Source of the DNA: Saccharomycodes ludwigii
Taxonomy: Eukaryota; Ascomycota; Saccharomycetes; Saccharomycodales; Saccharomycodaceae
Direction: 5' to 3'
DNA length: 64,000 bases
Assembly: GCF_020623625.1 (NCBI RefSeq)
Contig: NC_060200.1
Coordinates: 1,124,001 to 1,188,000, forward strand
Positions within the stretch are counted from its first letter, which is position 1. Each line of letters opens with the position of its first letter. Position numbers and translations under genes: made by a program. The notes beneath the pieces are model-generated. The model was not told where the DNA came from. It worked only from the letters and a program-made list of their open reading frames with translations, and ran no database searches. Below, piece after piece: positions 1 through 12,500 of the stretch.

Positions 1-1
1 A

Positions 2-341
2 GAGGCTGTACAGCATATAAACACTCATTCTTCGAAACACACTGATTGTATAGTTACCGAAAATGAAAAAAATGCAGAATTTTTTTTGAAGGGTGTTGAT
101 TCTTCCGGTGTTTATTGGAATTGTTCTACCAGATTTGCTGATGGTTTCAGATATGGTTTTGGTACTGAAGTCGGAATCTCTACAAGTAAAATTCATGCCC
201 GTGGTCCCGTTGGTTTGGATGGGTTGGTTACTTATCAATATCAAATTAGAGGCACTGGCCAAATTGCAGGTGATTATTTGGGTGCTGGTGGTAATAGATC
301 TTTTATTCATAAAGATTTAGATATTAAGGACATTAAATTGT

Positions 342-343
<2 letters not shown>
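2..343 (+). CDS. PRO2: Gamma-glutamyl phosphate reductase, C-terminal part (5' end outside window)
   Basis: The reading frame is open from the first bases of the window, so this is the last 113 codons of a longer gene. The visible part matches the end of yeast Pro2, which reduces gamma-glutamyl phosphate to glutamate semialdehyde in proline synthesis in the cytosol. Recognisable blocks are [10 protein letters not shown] near the left edge, [13 protein letters not shown], and [16 protein letters not shown], followed by the typical C-terminal HKDLDIK. The usual length is about 450 residues, so roughly three quarters lies to the left. The stop at 341-343 is followed directly by 33 T. Its neighbour in S. 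cerevisiae (YOR323C beside LDB19 YOR322C) lies further right here, which supports the identity. An in-frame TTG at 86 is not the real start, because homology continues upstream of it. Confidence 0.95.

Positions 344-376
<33 letters not shown>
344..376. repeat. Poly(T) tract directly after PRO2
   Basis: An uninterrupted run of about 33 T starts at the base after the PRO2 stop codon. A second run of about 20 T lies at 453-473. The 205-bp gap between the convergent PRO2 and DRS2 genes holds nothing else I can name; the T runs may help 3' end formation of PRO2 (inference). Confidence 0.9.
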
Positions 377-548
377 CGTTGTATACTAATAAATTATATG
401 GATTTTATGTAAAAAAAAAAAATTATATTAGTGCTTATTTACTAGATTAATTATTTTTTTTTTTTTTTTTTTTATTCTTATCTAAATACAATATAATATT
501 TCCAGATAAAACATTGGAAAGTAGCAAAATAATATACAGACATACTAA

Positions 549-3500
549 TCAAGCGGCTGGAGAGTGATCCTCTTTGAAAAGATCCAAAGATGCATCATGT
601 AATTCGCCATGAATACCCCTTTGTTGAGTAGTATCATACATACGCATAATCTTTTCTTGTCCGCCATCCTCACTTTGAGAAAAGGCAAACCCTCTTTGTT
701 TTTTCATTCTTTGAACCTGTCTAACTTTACGAATAGCTTTTTGAAATTGCTCAATACGTGGTCTATTATCTGTAATATTATATTTTTGCATTTCTTGGAC
801 AACATGATAACTAGCTGGTATATAATTTCTTCTGTAATATTTCCAAAGAATATCTCTCAACAAAGCGAAGACTGGTAGTACAATACACATACACCAAAAT
901 GTAGCTGAACCATAGCAATGAGAGGCAACTCCGCGATATTCAGTGGAAACGTTGGCATGTGGCATTATTGAAGCATATATTGGGAAAAACACTATCCAAA
1001 AGACCAAGGACCCTGGAATAGCCCAAATAGTAAATTTAGTCCATTGGTTTGTAATCAATGCAGCTTTTGCCAAAACAGTGATAACACTTGCGGTGTAAAC
1101 AGCAACACCCCAGGTCCAATGATCGGCTACTTCACCATGCATATGCAAAGTCATCCCATTTTTATAAAATAAAATGGATCCAATAAATGTCACTGCAGAA
1201 TGGTAGAATCCATTAATAATCCACCCCCAAAATATGGTTACATTAAAAAATTGTCCCTTTTGTCCTAGTCTGTATAGTTGTGGATAACGATCCAATAGTT
1301 TACAACTAACGAACTGATCAAAGACACCCAAAACAAATGGTGGTGCAACGGTGAAAAGCAAGTTATAAAATGTCATAGTCCATGATTCCATGATAGATTG
1401 ACCAGAAAATGCGTTGGCAAAAACATACCAGAATTGAGTCATGTATAATGCAATATTTTTATAAAAAGAATATAAAATAGCCTGGGAAATTCTTTGGTAT
1501 GACCAAGAACCATGTACCAAAAGCAATTTTTTTAAGTGCTTAAATTGTCCGACAGCAAAATCTGCGGAACGAGCAGCTTGCATACCTTCCATACCACTGA
1601 TTCCAACACCAACATGCGCAGCTTGGATCATGCTCACATCATTAGCACCATCCCCAATGGCCAAAAGTAAATCGTCCGTCTTTTTCTTCACCATTTTAAC
1701 CACTAGGGCCTTTTGTAAAGGCGATACACGACAACAGATCACTGCTTTACACAATGAGCTCAACTGCATCAAATAATCGTTCAAATCCGCATCCAATGCA
1801 TACCCTAACGATTTACCATCAATAATCAAAGCCAAGTTGTCACTGCTAATTTTGGACATATCGTGATCTCTTAGGGCCTGAAGTTTTTCAACCAGATTCT
1901 TTTCAGTATCTTCTTTGTTCGTCTCGTTTATAATTAACAAGCTCATATCTTCGCTTAATAAACGACAACTCATTCCAATGTTAATCGCTGTTTCCTGTCT
2001 ATCACCCGTTAGGATCCAAATATTAATACCTGCCTCTTGTAAAGTTTGAATAGTTTCCGGAACACCCTCTTGAAGCTTATCCTCGATCGCTGTTGCCCCA
2101 AGTAAATATAAGTTTTTTTCGATTAATTCTGCAGCATTGTCCAGTTTTTCAGATCTATTATCCAAAGTTGTAGACGCTTTGTCATAAATCTCTTTCCAAG
2201 TACTATATTCGTTTTGGGGGATATCTCTAACGGCAATGCACAAGGTTCTTAGCCCCTCAGTTGCATAATCTTCTAAATGTCTAGTAGTGCTCTCAACATA
2301 TAAATTTTTTTCTTCATCTAATCTTTCAAAAATTACTGAGTCAGCACCTTTGCATAGTAATTTTATTGAACCATCAGGAAACCTGAAAATAGTGCTCATT
2401 CTTTTCCTTGTAGAGTTGAATTCACAAATGTTTAGTAATTCGTATTCTCTTCGCTCACCGTTACGATCTACAGAAATGGTAACAGAACTTGGTTTACGAA
2501 TAATAAATCTATAGCCTAAATCAGCAGCGCCTTGAACAAGTGCACCCTCGTCTGGTGAAGCCGCCTGATATTTAATGGATCCATCAGCATTAAGTTCGGG
2601 AATCACTGTATGGCAAATAGATAAAAGTGTTAAAAATTCATCAATTAATGGAGAAGCAGGATCCAAGTGATCTTTTAATGTATTTTGCATCTCTTGGAAA
2701 GTATGATACCCAACTTCAACCCCATCTTCTACGGTAGGCTCCTTGCCTTCAGGAACAGTTTCTATATAGCATTTGCCAGCAATGGAGCACGACTTAAATT
2801 CCATGATGTTTCTTGTTAATGTACCAGTTTTATCACTAAAAATATATTTAATCTGGCCCAATTCTTCAACAAGAGAAGAAGTTCTAACAACAGTTGGTGT
2901 ATCAGTCTCCTCGTAATATAAATCTAAGTCTGAACCAATCATGAAAGCTTGATAATACTTAATCATTTCAACGGTAACAAATAATGAAATGGGAACCAAA
3001 TTTGAAAATAAAATCCAATAAGTTAAAAGATCTTTAAAAAATAAACTGGCTTTGTTTGTTTCTTTAACGTACAAATATTGTAAATGTTTAGAACCTGCAG
3101 ATACCTGAATTACATTGCCTATGGAAGAAATTAAAGATAAAACAATTAAGACCCCAAACAACGCTACGATTTGTAGATTAATAATTCTTTCCACTGCCGT
3201 CCGCTTGATTGGTGTAGCGGTAGCATTACGCATCAATTTGGTTTCATGGCCTGTATTGACAACAAATCCATAAATCCATGCTGTATTTCGAATCGTAGCA
3301 CCTCTTAGAATCATTTGCTCAGGAGAAAGCGGGAAAACATTTCCATTCAAATGCATAGTCCCTTCATAAGTATACAAACTTGAATTAGGAGCTTCAGATA
3401 TAACTCTACCGCTCATTTTTGATATATCCGAGGCATCGATAATTTTGGTTGTTTCTGGCTTTGCCTGCTTAATTTTTAGATTTGTCTCTCCGTCTAGATT

Positions 3501-4457
3501 GGAAGTTTCAATATAGCATAGGCCTTCTGGTTCCGATGATGAAATCAAAACCACGTCTGCAGGTACTGCTTTTTCAGATTGAAGTTTAACAATATCACCA
3601 ACAGAAATATCAACCCATTTTTTTTCAACAAAATCATTTATTGAAGTGGAATAAATCAGAACAGGTGAATAATTTAATTCTTTATCTGAATTCAGTCTTT
3701 TAATATCTTCTATACATTCTTTTATGGCCGAAATAACTAAGACAACCATTAAAGTGCCAATTGTAGTATATCTATTTGTTGGAGAAACACCTGGTACCTG
3801 CTGAATTAAAGATGTAAAAAGAAAAAACAAATTTGCATATTTAGAAAATTCTTGAAACAAAAACTTGGGCAAAAAAGTAGCTGCATTATATTTTGTGGTT
3901 GAAATATAATTACTTACGAAGCTAGAGTTAGCACTAGGATCATTAATAAAAATTTCTCTTGTTTGGGATTCAGAATTTGACGGAAAGTTTTTCCTCAAAA
4001 TATATTTGTTAAACAAAACTTTAATGTTGAATTGCATCCTAGACTTTTTATACCTTTCTTCATCGGTATCTTCATGTAGATTGTCAAAGGTGTGCATTTC
4101 AAAGGTTCCTGGTGTTGTTAACTTTTTCTTACGAAAAATTTTGCTGAAAAACCCGCCATGTTTTTCCTTTCTAAGAGGTAATGATGAAGAAGTATTATTA
4201 TTATTATTATTATAATCAGTTACATCAAAGTTATATGCATTTCTGTCACTGAATGGATTATCGTCGAAATCATTTTGAATGTTAATATCATCCAAAGTTA
4301 ACGTATTACTAGCTGCATCGTAATCGGTATCAATAATAGCCGATGCTCGCTGCTTTTTGGGAATATTATTATTATTCAGATCTCTTGAATCGTTTTCTAA
4401 AAAATCCAAATCGAAAAGTGGTTTATTATCTACACCGTTTAAAGCCTCCTCTGGCAT
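549..4457 (-). CDS. DRS2: P4-ATPase aminophospholipid flippase (Drs2-type)
   Basis: A full-length P4-ATPase of 1302 residues, close to S. cerevisiae Drs2 (1355). Drs2 moves phosphatidylserine and phosphatidylethanolamine to the cytosolic leaflet at the trans-Golgi with the Cdc50 subunit and supports clathrin-dependent vesicle formation. Visible features are an acidic, Asn-rich N-terminal tail, the actuator motif DGETNLK, the P4-specific PISL in membrane segment 4, the phosphorylation motif DKTGTLT (Asp near residue 541), TGDRQETA, and the hinge motif GDGANDVSMIQAAHVGVGISG-type block near residue 935. About ten membrane segments follow family spacing. The C-terminal cytosolic tail keeps the RMKKQRGFAFSQ region known for regulation by phosphoinositide and Arf-GEF. 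The ATG at 4457 gives the family N-terminal layout. MAK16 lies upstream on the same strand, as in the YAL026C-YAL025C pair. Confidence 0.96.
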   Translation of the reverse strand: MPEEALNGVDNKPLFDLDFLENDSRDLNNNNIPKKQRASAIIDTDYDAASNTLTLDDINIQNDFDDNPFSDRNAYNFDVTDYNNNNNNTSSSLPLRKEKHGGFFSKIFRKKKLTTPGTFEMHTFDNLHEDTDEERYKKSRMQFNIKVLFNKYILRKNFPSNSESQTREIFINDPSANSSFVSNYISTTKYNAATFLPKFLFQEFSKYANLFFLFTSLIQQVPGVSPTNRYTTIGTLMVVLVISAIKECIEDIKRLNSDKELNYSPVLIYSTSINDFVEKKWVDISVGDIVKLQSEKAVPADVVLISSSEPEGLCYIETSNLDGETNLKIKQAKPETTKIIDASDISKMSGRVISEAPNSSLYTYEGTMHLNGNVFPLSPEQMILRGATIRNTAWIYGFVVNTGHETKLMRNATATPIKRTAVERIINLQIVALFGVLIVLSLISSIGNVIQVSAGSKHLQYLYVKETNKASLFFKDLLTYWILFSNLVPISLFVTVEMIKYYQAFMIGSDLDLYYEETDTPTVVRTSSLVEELGQIKYIFSDKTGTLTRNIMEFKSCSIAGKCYIETVPEGKEPTVEDGVEVGYHTFQEMQNTLKDHLDPASPLIDEFLTLLSICHTVIPELNADGSIKYQAASPDEGALVQGAADLGYRFIIRKPSSVTISVDRNGERREYELLNICEFNSTRKRMSTIFRFPDGSIKLLCKGADSVIFERLDEEKNLYVESTTRHLEDYATEGLRTLCIAVRDIPQNEYSTWKEIYDKASTTLDNRSEKLDNAAELIEKNLYLLGATAIEDKLQEGVPETIQTLQEAGINIWILTGDRQETAINIGMSCRLLSEDMSLLIINETNKEDTEKNLVEKLQALRDHDMSKISSDNLALIIDGKSLGYALDADLNDYLMQLSSLCKAVICCRVSPLQKALVVKMVKKKTDDLLLAIGDGANDVSMIQAAHVGVGISGMEGMQAARSADFAVGQFKHLKKLLLVHGSWSYQRISQAILYSFYKNIALYMTQFWYVFANAFSGQSIMESWTMTFYNLLFTVAPPFVLGVFDQFVSCKLLDRYPQLYRLGQKGQFFNVTIFWGWIINGFYHSAVTFIGSILFYKNGMTLHMHGEVADHWTWGVAVYTASVITVLAKAALITNQWTKFTIWAIPGSLVFWIVFFPIYASIMPHANVSTEYRGVASHCYGSATFWCMCIVLPVFALLRDILWKYYRRNYIPASYHVVQEMQKYNITDNRPRIEQFQKAIRKVRQVQRMKKQRGFAFSQSEDGGQEKIMRMYDTTQQRGIHGELHDASLDLFKEDHSPAA

Positions 4458-5042
4458 TTTATATATATATATATATATATTTTTTTTTTTGGTTCCTTAA
4501 ATATATTGTTTATTATTCTCCCTTGTACAAAACTTACTACCTTTTTCTATACTTTACATTAAAGTTCGGCTGAATTTGGCACTATCACTTAAAATTAGTT
4601 AGGGATTAAAAATAGCTTAAAAAAATAGGTTATAAAATATATAAAAATAAATAAATAAATAAATAAATCGTAGACTTTGCTCATAATACAGCTGTTTCTT
4701 AAGGCTATGTACACGGACTTCGGATTGTCAGGGTTTTAAATTATTCTGGACATTTTTTGTTAGGGGAAAAAATTATTTATTCAGTTGTTCAAACCAACAA
4801 TTTTTATTTTTTGATTTTTAAAGGTCAATCTTAAAAATTATCAACTTTTTTTTTTCAGGAAAAATACGCTGTATATATATATATATAATGTACAGATATA
4901 TAAATTAGATGTAGTATTATTTAAAAAGGTTAAAACAAAACAAAAAATAATAATAATATTGTATAACACAATGAATATGAGATGCATTAATATGGAGAAA
5001 ATTAAATAATCATTGTAAGTGCCCTATTTCCAAGTACGCATT
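4458..5042. other. Intergenic: DRS2 promoter side and MAK16 3' side
   Basis: 585 bp with no convincing gene. A (TA)n run at about 4460-4480 sits just upstream of the DRS2 start, and (AAAT)n lies at about 4648-4667. T and A runs and another short (TA)n at about 4873-4888 follow. The first 300 bp should hold the DRS2 promoter; I see no factor site I would defend. Confidence 0.7.
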
Positions 5043-5182
5043 TCAAGCTAACTGTTCTTCATTTGGTTGGATTTCTTCTTCTTCGTATTCAATTTCAACT
5101 CTTGGACGTTTCTTTTTGGAAGCATTGCTTTTGTTACTACTCCGCTTTTTGTTGCTTGCTTCATCGTCAGAGTCGTCTTCCG

Positions 5183-5213
<31 letters not shown>

Positions 5214-5975
5214 GCTAGAAAATTCATTCGAACTGTCTTCACCTAGCCATTCTTCTAAATCTTCTACATCCATAAGTTCATCCTCACCATCATCTTCAAC
5301 ATACTCAATTTCACCTTCATCACTGTCCTCTTCTTCTTCTTCTTCTTCTTCCATATCTTCTTCCATATCTTCTTCCATATCTTCTTCTGTTTCAACCTTG
5401 CCCAAAACCTTTTTCCAGATCTTTTCATCAACATTTAATGGTTTATCCCCATATGCACCGCTCTTTAGTCTGTCCAATAATTCTTTCTCAATGGCTTTTT
5501 CGATCTTAGCGGCAGCCAAAGCTTTCCTTTCCCTATTTTCTTCCCTCCTTTTGACTTTAGGAGCCACCCCAACATAGTGTCTCTCTTCTTCTCTCAAAGC
5601 TAATCTTCTTTCCGTAATTGCTACCTGGGTTAGTCTGGTTAATCTTTGCTTACATTTATGGATTAAAAACTTATTCCAATATAGTAAATGTTCGTCAATC
5701 TGTTTTAAAGCTTTTTGATAATTTTTAGATAACTTAATTCTTTCCCACCATTTAGCTGGCATATGAGCCCTTTCTGCTGTCTTCATATATAAATATAATC
5801 TTCCATTTACATTTTTAACGGTTGCATATCTAGCATTAGCCAAGGGACATGATTGTCTATTACATAACCCAGTCACATTATATTCATTTCTACAAAAGTT
5901 TTGCCCTTTGTCGGTTTTCAACTTATATGAACAAAAGCTGTGGTTAATTACTTGCCAAATGATTTCATCAGACAT
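5043..5975 (-). CDS. MAK16: Nucleolar 60S ribosome assembly factor Mak16
   Basis: A complete 310-residue Mak16 (306 in S. cerevisiae). It is an essential nucleolar protein of early pre-60S particles, needed for 25S/5.8S rRNA maturation and, through 60S supply, for M1 killer virus maintenance. The first 50 residues carry the conserved N-terminal signature ([17 protein letters not shown]) with a set of four Cys in CSYK...[19 protein letters not shown], which binds a metal in the family. The middle is the basic helical Mak16 core. The last third is a highly acidic tail with Glu-rich and Asp-rich runs, then a basic stretch (KKRPR) typical of nucleolar targeting. The ATG at 5975 begins directly with the conserved block. 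The long acidic runs come from GAA/GAT microsatellite-like DNA at about 5180-5390. Confidence 0.97.
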
Positions 5976-6159
5976 TGTTAATTTAAGTTGTCTTTTTTTT
6001 GTTTTTTTTTTTTTTTTTTTTTGCTGTTGTTCTTGTTTTTTTTTTATTTAAAACGCTTTTTAAATTATGCCAACTTAGTAAAAATATGGCTCCATGAAAT
6101 CTTGATATTCTAAAATTGTATACCAAATCCTTAAAGTAAAAAGATGTATTCACTGCAAT

Positions 6160-6206
<47 letters not shown>

Positions 6207-6587
6207 AAGAAAAGTTTTTTTTCTGTTTTTTTTTTTCTATACATCAAACGCTATTTATTTAGTTCCATTACTGATGAGTTTGTTCTGCGTTTTATCTAAG
6301 TTAAATAATTCATTGAAAACATTAAAAAAAAAAAGAAATGTTAAGTCAAGAAAATTCAAGCTTTAAATATTTAAATCTTTTCCGACTTTAACGCTTACCG
6401 AAGCACCGCTGTAAGAATGATCTAATAACATAATATGACAGTATTGTTACACAAAATAGGTATATTATTAATCTACACATTATAATAAACTTTAGGAAAT
6501 TGCCTGAGTTTGGTGATAACAATATAAAAACATTAAATATGTATAAAGAAAAAAAAAAAAAAAAAAATCAAAACAAAGTAATTGTTT
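5976..6587. other. Intergenic: MAK16 promoter side and LTE1 3' side
   Basis: 612 bp without a gene. It holds a poly(T) run near 6004-6022 close to the MAK16 start, a poly(A) run of about 31 at 6161-6191 followed by A/G-rich DNA, and a shorter A run at about 6550-6567 next to the LTE1 stop. One GATGAG at about 6273 resembles the core of the PAC box common at ribosome-biogenesis genes, but the flanks do not match and no RRPE-like AAAATTTT partner lies near it. Confidence 0.65.
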
Positions 6588-9500
6588 TCAAACTTTGGTT
6601 GCAATTTCCAACTCTTCTGGAGTTAAGCAACTAATGTAGACACATTTACTCAATAGCTCACTATCTGGAGTAATATCATAAAACTGAACACCCCACTGAA
6701 CTCTTTGAATGAAATTCTTTACAATATCAACAGAGGTTTCAAATTTTCCATAATTAACCATGTTTTCTGACAACCAATCTTTCTTTTGTTCATTTAACGA
6801 CAAATCACTTAAATATAATACGATAAATGGAACACAGCCCTTAATTGGGTCCATTTCATTCATGAATTTCCTTATGGTAGAAAAATTTCTGTCCAAAGAG
6901 GGTATTTTTTTTAATTCTTCCCAAGTTAATAAATCTCCTGGTTCAACTAATCTCCAACTTTCATTGTAAGTTTGAACGATAATAGAATTTAATGCAAGGA
7001 CAATTTGCAAAACAGTATTGAAATTTTGCATTTTCACACAATGCTCTGCAATATGAATGAATCTTTGAATTGTGTTTCGTCTTAATTTTGTATTTGTGGT
7101 TAAAACAATCTCAGAAATAATCCAATCTACACATAGATTAAATCTTGAGACAGCCAAGTCAATTCCAGTCAAATGCTCGTTATAAAACAACACTTGCAAC
7201 CATGTGGTAAAAGTTGGTAAACTGTGTTGCATATTTAAAGTCAATAAATCTTTCCAATCAATTTCATTCAAAACATCACGTTCGATAAGGGTCATTTGAA
7301 TAGCAATGCTTAGTGAATCATACATCAAAATAAATGGAATATGTTCATTAGCATTTTGCAGTCCAAGTTTAAAATCATCCATTTGATACCCGTTCAATAA
7401 ATTTCTAACTTGTTCATCGGCAGAGTTTTCCAAAACAAAGTTATATCTTGGATTTTCATTAGTATTATTAGAATTATTGGTTTCATTTTCTTTGACATCA
7501 TCATCATCATCGTTGTGTTGGTCTTTGTTATCTGGGAAATATTCGTACATTGTGAATCTCCTATTATTTCTTCGCTTTTCAATTAATAAAGATTGTCTAT
7601 TAGATAAATTAGTTGTGCTAGTATTTTTGAACAAAGGGTTTCTTTCTGGTGACAACCTATTCAGAGTTCTTAAAAAGGGAGCAGTCCCATCGTCAGCAGA
7701 ATTTGATGGTTTTGTAAATGGGTCTTTTTGATCAACAAATTTAGAAGAATCATTACTTGATGATGGCGGAGTAGATTTCAAAGAATTCAGCATATCCTCT
7801 TTTGAATTCAGCCTATCGTGATCCTCCGTATCATCATTATCGCTACTGATCTTCCTTTTTTCAGATTTACCATCCTCTTTGGAATACGTACCTTCTAATT
7901 TCATCAATGCAACGTCAACCGGATTGTTGTTCTGGAAAGATTCATCCGGCATTTGAGCAAATGTAACAATGTTGGGAGTGTTACCCTTCTTTGTAACATT
8001 CATAGTGCTGCTAGAAAAATGTAAGGGTTCCGTTGAGTCCGCTGAATTTACTTCCAAAAGCGAAGACGTCTTTACTGAAGAGGGTAAAAACTTTTTCTTT
8101 AATCCATTTACAAAACTGTTTCTTACTTCGGTAGTTGAATCCTCTTCTGCGTCAATATTCGCACTGGTAGCAATACTGCCGACATCTAGAGCACTGGTGT
8201 TTTGGTTATCATTGGTAGAATCAGCAACAAAAAAATTGTTGTGGTGATTATTTTTTGCAGTAATTGCTCCATTATCAGCTGAAAGAGCATCATCTTCAAC
8301 AATTTTTTCAAATGTATAATTAGCGTTAATGTTATCATCGGCAGCGGCTGAACTTATATCATCACCATTGTCACTTATATGTGAATTATCCCCTTCAAGA
8401 ATAGATGTGGGTTTAAGTCTATCAACATATTCATCGGTAGCCACACCAGTAGCGATTTTTTCTTTCTCGCCGTGTTCGTCCTCATCAGCAGAAAAAATAT
8501 AATTTTTCCCATTGTTCCTAGGATATTTGAGTGAACCATGATGACTGAGCGAATCAATAGAAAAATCTAAAAACGATAAGTCTGATTTACTTTCTTCTAA
8601 GTATAAGGAGCCACCATGTTTGGCTTTAAATGCCTTCCTCAAGTCCATTTTGTCACTAGTTTCAGCCTGCTCCAAAACTATTTTTTTTTCTGTATCAATT
8701 TCTAAAGTTCCAGTATCCGAGATAATTTTGTCAATACAGTCATTACTGGATTCCTTGATATATTTAACAAGCGATTCAATGCTTGTACTCTCTACTTTTC
8801 TATCACGAGACGTGGAAGTAGCCACATTTTGCTTCAATGAATCCGCCACTCGTTCATCATCTTTACTTGCGTCAGGTAGCAATGGATGACTCGTTATTGT
8901 TTTGTTACTATTGGATTCCTTTATAAACCCAGAACCTGGTCCTTTCAAAGTTCTATTGCTATTAGACTCCTTTAAAAATGAATATTCTGAAGCCTTTAAC
9001 GTTTTATTACTTGTTGATTCTTTCAAAACCCCCTGTTCTATTGAAGGCATATTTAACGAAACACGCTCGTCATTCTTTCCATTGATAATATCAAAATTAT
9101 TTTTCTTCGGAGAAACCAAAATCACATCTGTAGAAACACTAGAGATGGATGACGTACTCGATCTGTATGATTTTCTATTCAATACAGTATCACTAACTAA
9201 TAAGCAACTTATAGCTTTTTCTAAACGCTCCAATTGATATTCATTTTTAACAATCAGCTTATCTCTCTTGATACTAGTAGGACTAACCGGTGATAATTTC
9301 ATGATAGATGGGAAATCACTATTTTCATCTTCGTCTTCTGTGTATATTGAAGTTCCATTGTTTTCATGGTCAATAATTTGAATGGTGTTTCTTAAGCCCT
9401 CATGATTAGTATTGTCTTTTTCCATTAATCTTAACTCCTGTTCTACTAATATACTATCCTTTTTAATAAAACTACGATTTTCTAACGGTGATCGTATAAC

Positions 9501-12500
9501 TACAGGAACTGATTGGTGTCTAGGATGAGAACTTTTCTTATTCAAATTTTTCAGAGGGGTAACTGAATTTTTTCTGACAAGTGATCGTTGGTTGATGTAG
9601 ATTCTTCCACTATTTTTAATACTTGGTTGGCGTTCAGATAAATTAGCAGCATCATCATTAATGCTATTTAAAGCTAAACTATTTTCAATATTTGTGTTAT
9701 TGGACGGCAGTGCAGTACTTGAAGACAATTCCACATTCGATGAAAGATTTCCACCATTGTCCGTTATATAAGTAACTTTTCCAACAGGAGATGCGTCTTT
9801 TTGGCTCAAAATAGCTGTATTATTACCGCCTTTCCCCTCCCCAATTTCATTTAGATTCTTTATTTTTTGAATATTTGCAATGTTATTGTTTCTAAAATAA
9901 CGCTTAGAACTTCTTCTTGGCACCTCCAACGGAAGTGCAATGTTTCTACCGGTATGGATAGAATTGTTTGTGTCATCACCATTATTATCAGCTTGTTGAC
10001 CTTTATCTTTGGTAACATCTCTTAAATTATTAATTCCAGATTTCCTCCTTAAAACAGTACATTTGTCGTTAGTATTGTTGGAAGGAGAAATAGTATTAGT
10101 ATTAATTTCTCCTCTTTGATCATTTATTTGGATAAGCGATCCCTTGGTTATTTGATCCATAGAAATGGATAAATTTGAATCGTATGTGATATACGATAAA
10201 GTGGAGCCCTGTGAATATCTTGACGCAGAAAAATTTGACAATCTTTGTAATTTATAATCATAATTGATTGCCTTGGTAGGTGTGTTATTTAAAGCGTGTT
10301 GTGAAAGCAGTTCACAATCAGCACTGGAGTATCCAACCTTTTCTAAAGAATATAAAAAAGATTTATTTTTTGATGCCAAAAAAATGCTAGGATTGCTCTC
10401 GTTTTTTTTATGTTTTCTGCGAAGAACCATGGAATTATTTTTATTTAAACCTATTGAATGATTTGTTTTTGTGGGTAATCCTGAATTATTTTTTGTAGAC
10501 TTTCTGTCCTGGAAAAATGGGCTTTTTAAAACATATTCCGGTTTTTGTGCTAATGTATTTCCAACAACAGAACTGCTTGACAGATCTGAATTTTGCAAAT
10601 TCACAAAATTGTTACTGGTACTTTGTGATTTCTGTCTATTTAGTTGATTGGAAATTGATAAAACTGAATTTGCAATAGAATTCACCGTGTAATACAAATT
10701 TAAATTATCCATACCATTAATGGGTGCTGGCGTTTTAACATCTTCCGCCCCATTTTGTTGTTCAGTTTGAACGTTATCATTATCAATATTAATATTATCG
10801 GTGTCCTCATTAGCATCAGGAAAATCTAGAATTTTATGATTTTCTGGAGTAGTAAAATACTTATCTTTTTCGGAAGAGTCCACCAACTTTTGTTGTTTTT
10901 CTTTTTGTTGGCGTTGCGCAGACAACTCTTTTAACAACTTGTTTTCCATTTCAATTAGATATTCAACCTGATCAATACTTCTTGCACTTAAAATATCAAA
11001 TTTAGGTGTTTCCATGAAAATATCAGTAGCATTGTTTGGTTTGGAATCTAATGATGTAATTGAAAACACATACTTAACCAAATTGTTCATATTTTTCTGA
11101 TTATCTTCGCTATCAGTATGAGTTGTGACAGCATTTTTGGCTTTCATTTTGTCTAAAGTATTATTTTCTGTAGCAGGTCCTGATATGCTTGATCTTTTTA
11201 AAAGCTGGTTATTATTGTGTGTCTTGTGATTAATAGACCACCGACTTAACAATTCGTTTACACTACCCCTCGTTATTTTCTTCTTTAAACTGGTGATACT
11301 ACTGTAGCTACTATCTCTGGTAAAGCAAGTGTTCTCTACTTTGTTGGATGTCGTTAAGGTTAATGTATTTCCTGGATCTTTTACTTTCTTCTCTGATGTT
11401 GGAGGAGGTCTTAATAAGGGTTCATTAGTGCTAATAACAAATTCTATCTTTTTAGCTGGAGTGGGTGGAATAATTTTGTCTATTTTCGATGACGACGGAT
11501 ATTCAAGTGAATTCAAAAAAATTTTGATATTATTACTGTTATTAATATTCTCTGGTGCTTCTGAAACTTTATTAGTTTTTTCTACTTTATTTTGCAAAGG
11601 TAATTGGGTTTTTTTTCCTAAAGAAGAAGATGAGAGGTTTGAAGCAGTTGTTTTGTTTTCCCCAACATTAGCATTATCTTTGATACCTTTATTATCTACA
11701 ATGGGAGTTGTGAAATTTCTAGGATACAAAAAAGAATTTCTAGATTTAGAATTGGCAAGTATAGGTGTTTTTGAGCGCAACATTCCAGTAGCAATATTAT
11801 GAGTCTTGTTGATATTGTCATTATTATCCTTTAGTTCATCAAAGGTTGGTAGTTTAAAATTTAAGTTGTTGATATTATTACCATTATATATCGATAAAAA
11901 ACTTTGGTTGCGAAATCCTGGGTTTGAGCTACTTTCAATGGCATAAAAACTTAGGCTATTTTTGCTTTTATTTCTAATCCAATTATCGCCGCTGCTATCA
12001 TCATTCTCCCCTTTTGAAGATTTTGTCTTTGAAAACGGATCTTTAATTTTGTATAGCAGCCAATCTGTTACATATTGGCTTATATTTCCATTAGAAACCG
12101 TGGGTAAGTTAGGTAACTGGAACCCATCAATAGTAATTGATAGTCTAGAAATCCAGCATTTTTTCAAATTTACAATGACATTTGATATAACTTTCTTTGA
12201 ATTATTTGAAGATTTATTATCATGTCCGCTATTAATCAAAATATTGTGAGATGAGTTTAAAAAATTTAAAAACTGTTCAGTCAAAGTGTGGGATGTTGCA
12301 AAATCTTCAATGAAATAATTTAACACCCAATGCCTTAATAAAACAAAGGTACGAACTAATGCTATCTCTCCCAACTTGTGTCTTTTTTCATTTACACCAT
12401 TCTTTTTTGTAGAAGGAGTAGTATTCAAAACTTCTCCAATACACCAGTTAAATCTATTAATTAATAGGCTTAGTAAGTCTGTACAAGATAAAAAGCGTCT

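Noticed and set aside
6271-6278. PAC-box-like GATGAG upstream of MAK16
   Set aside because: Flanks do not match GCGATGAG, about 300 bp from the start, and no RRPE partner; NOP12 has no exact PAC either.
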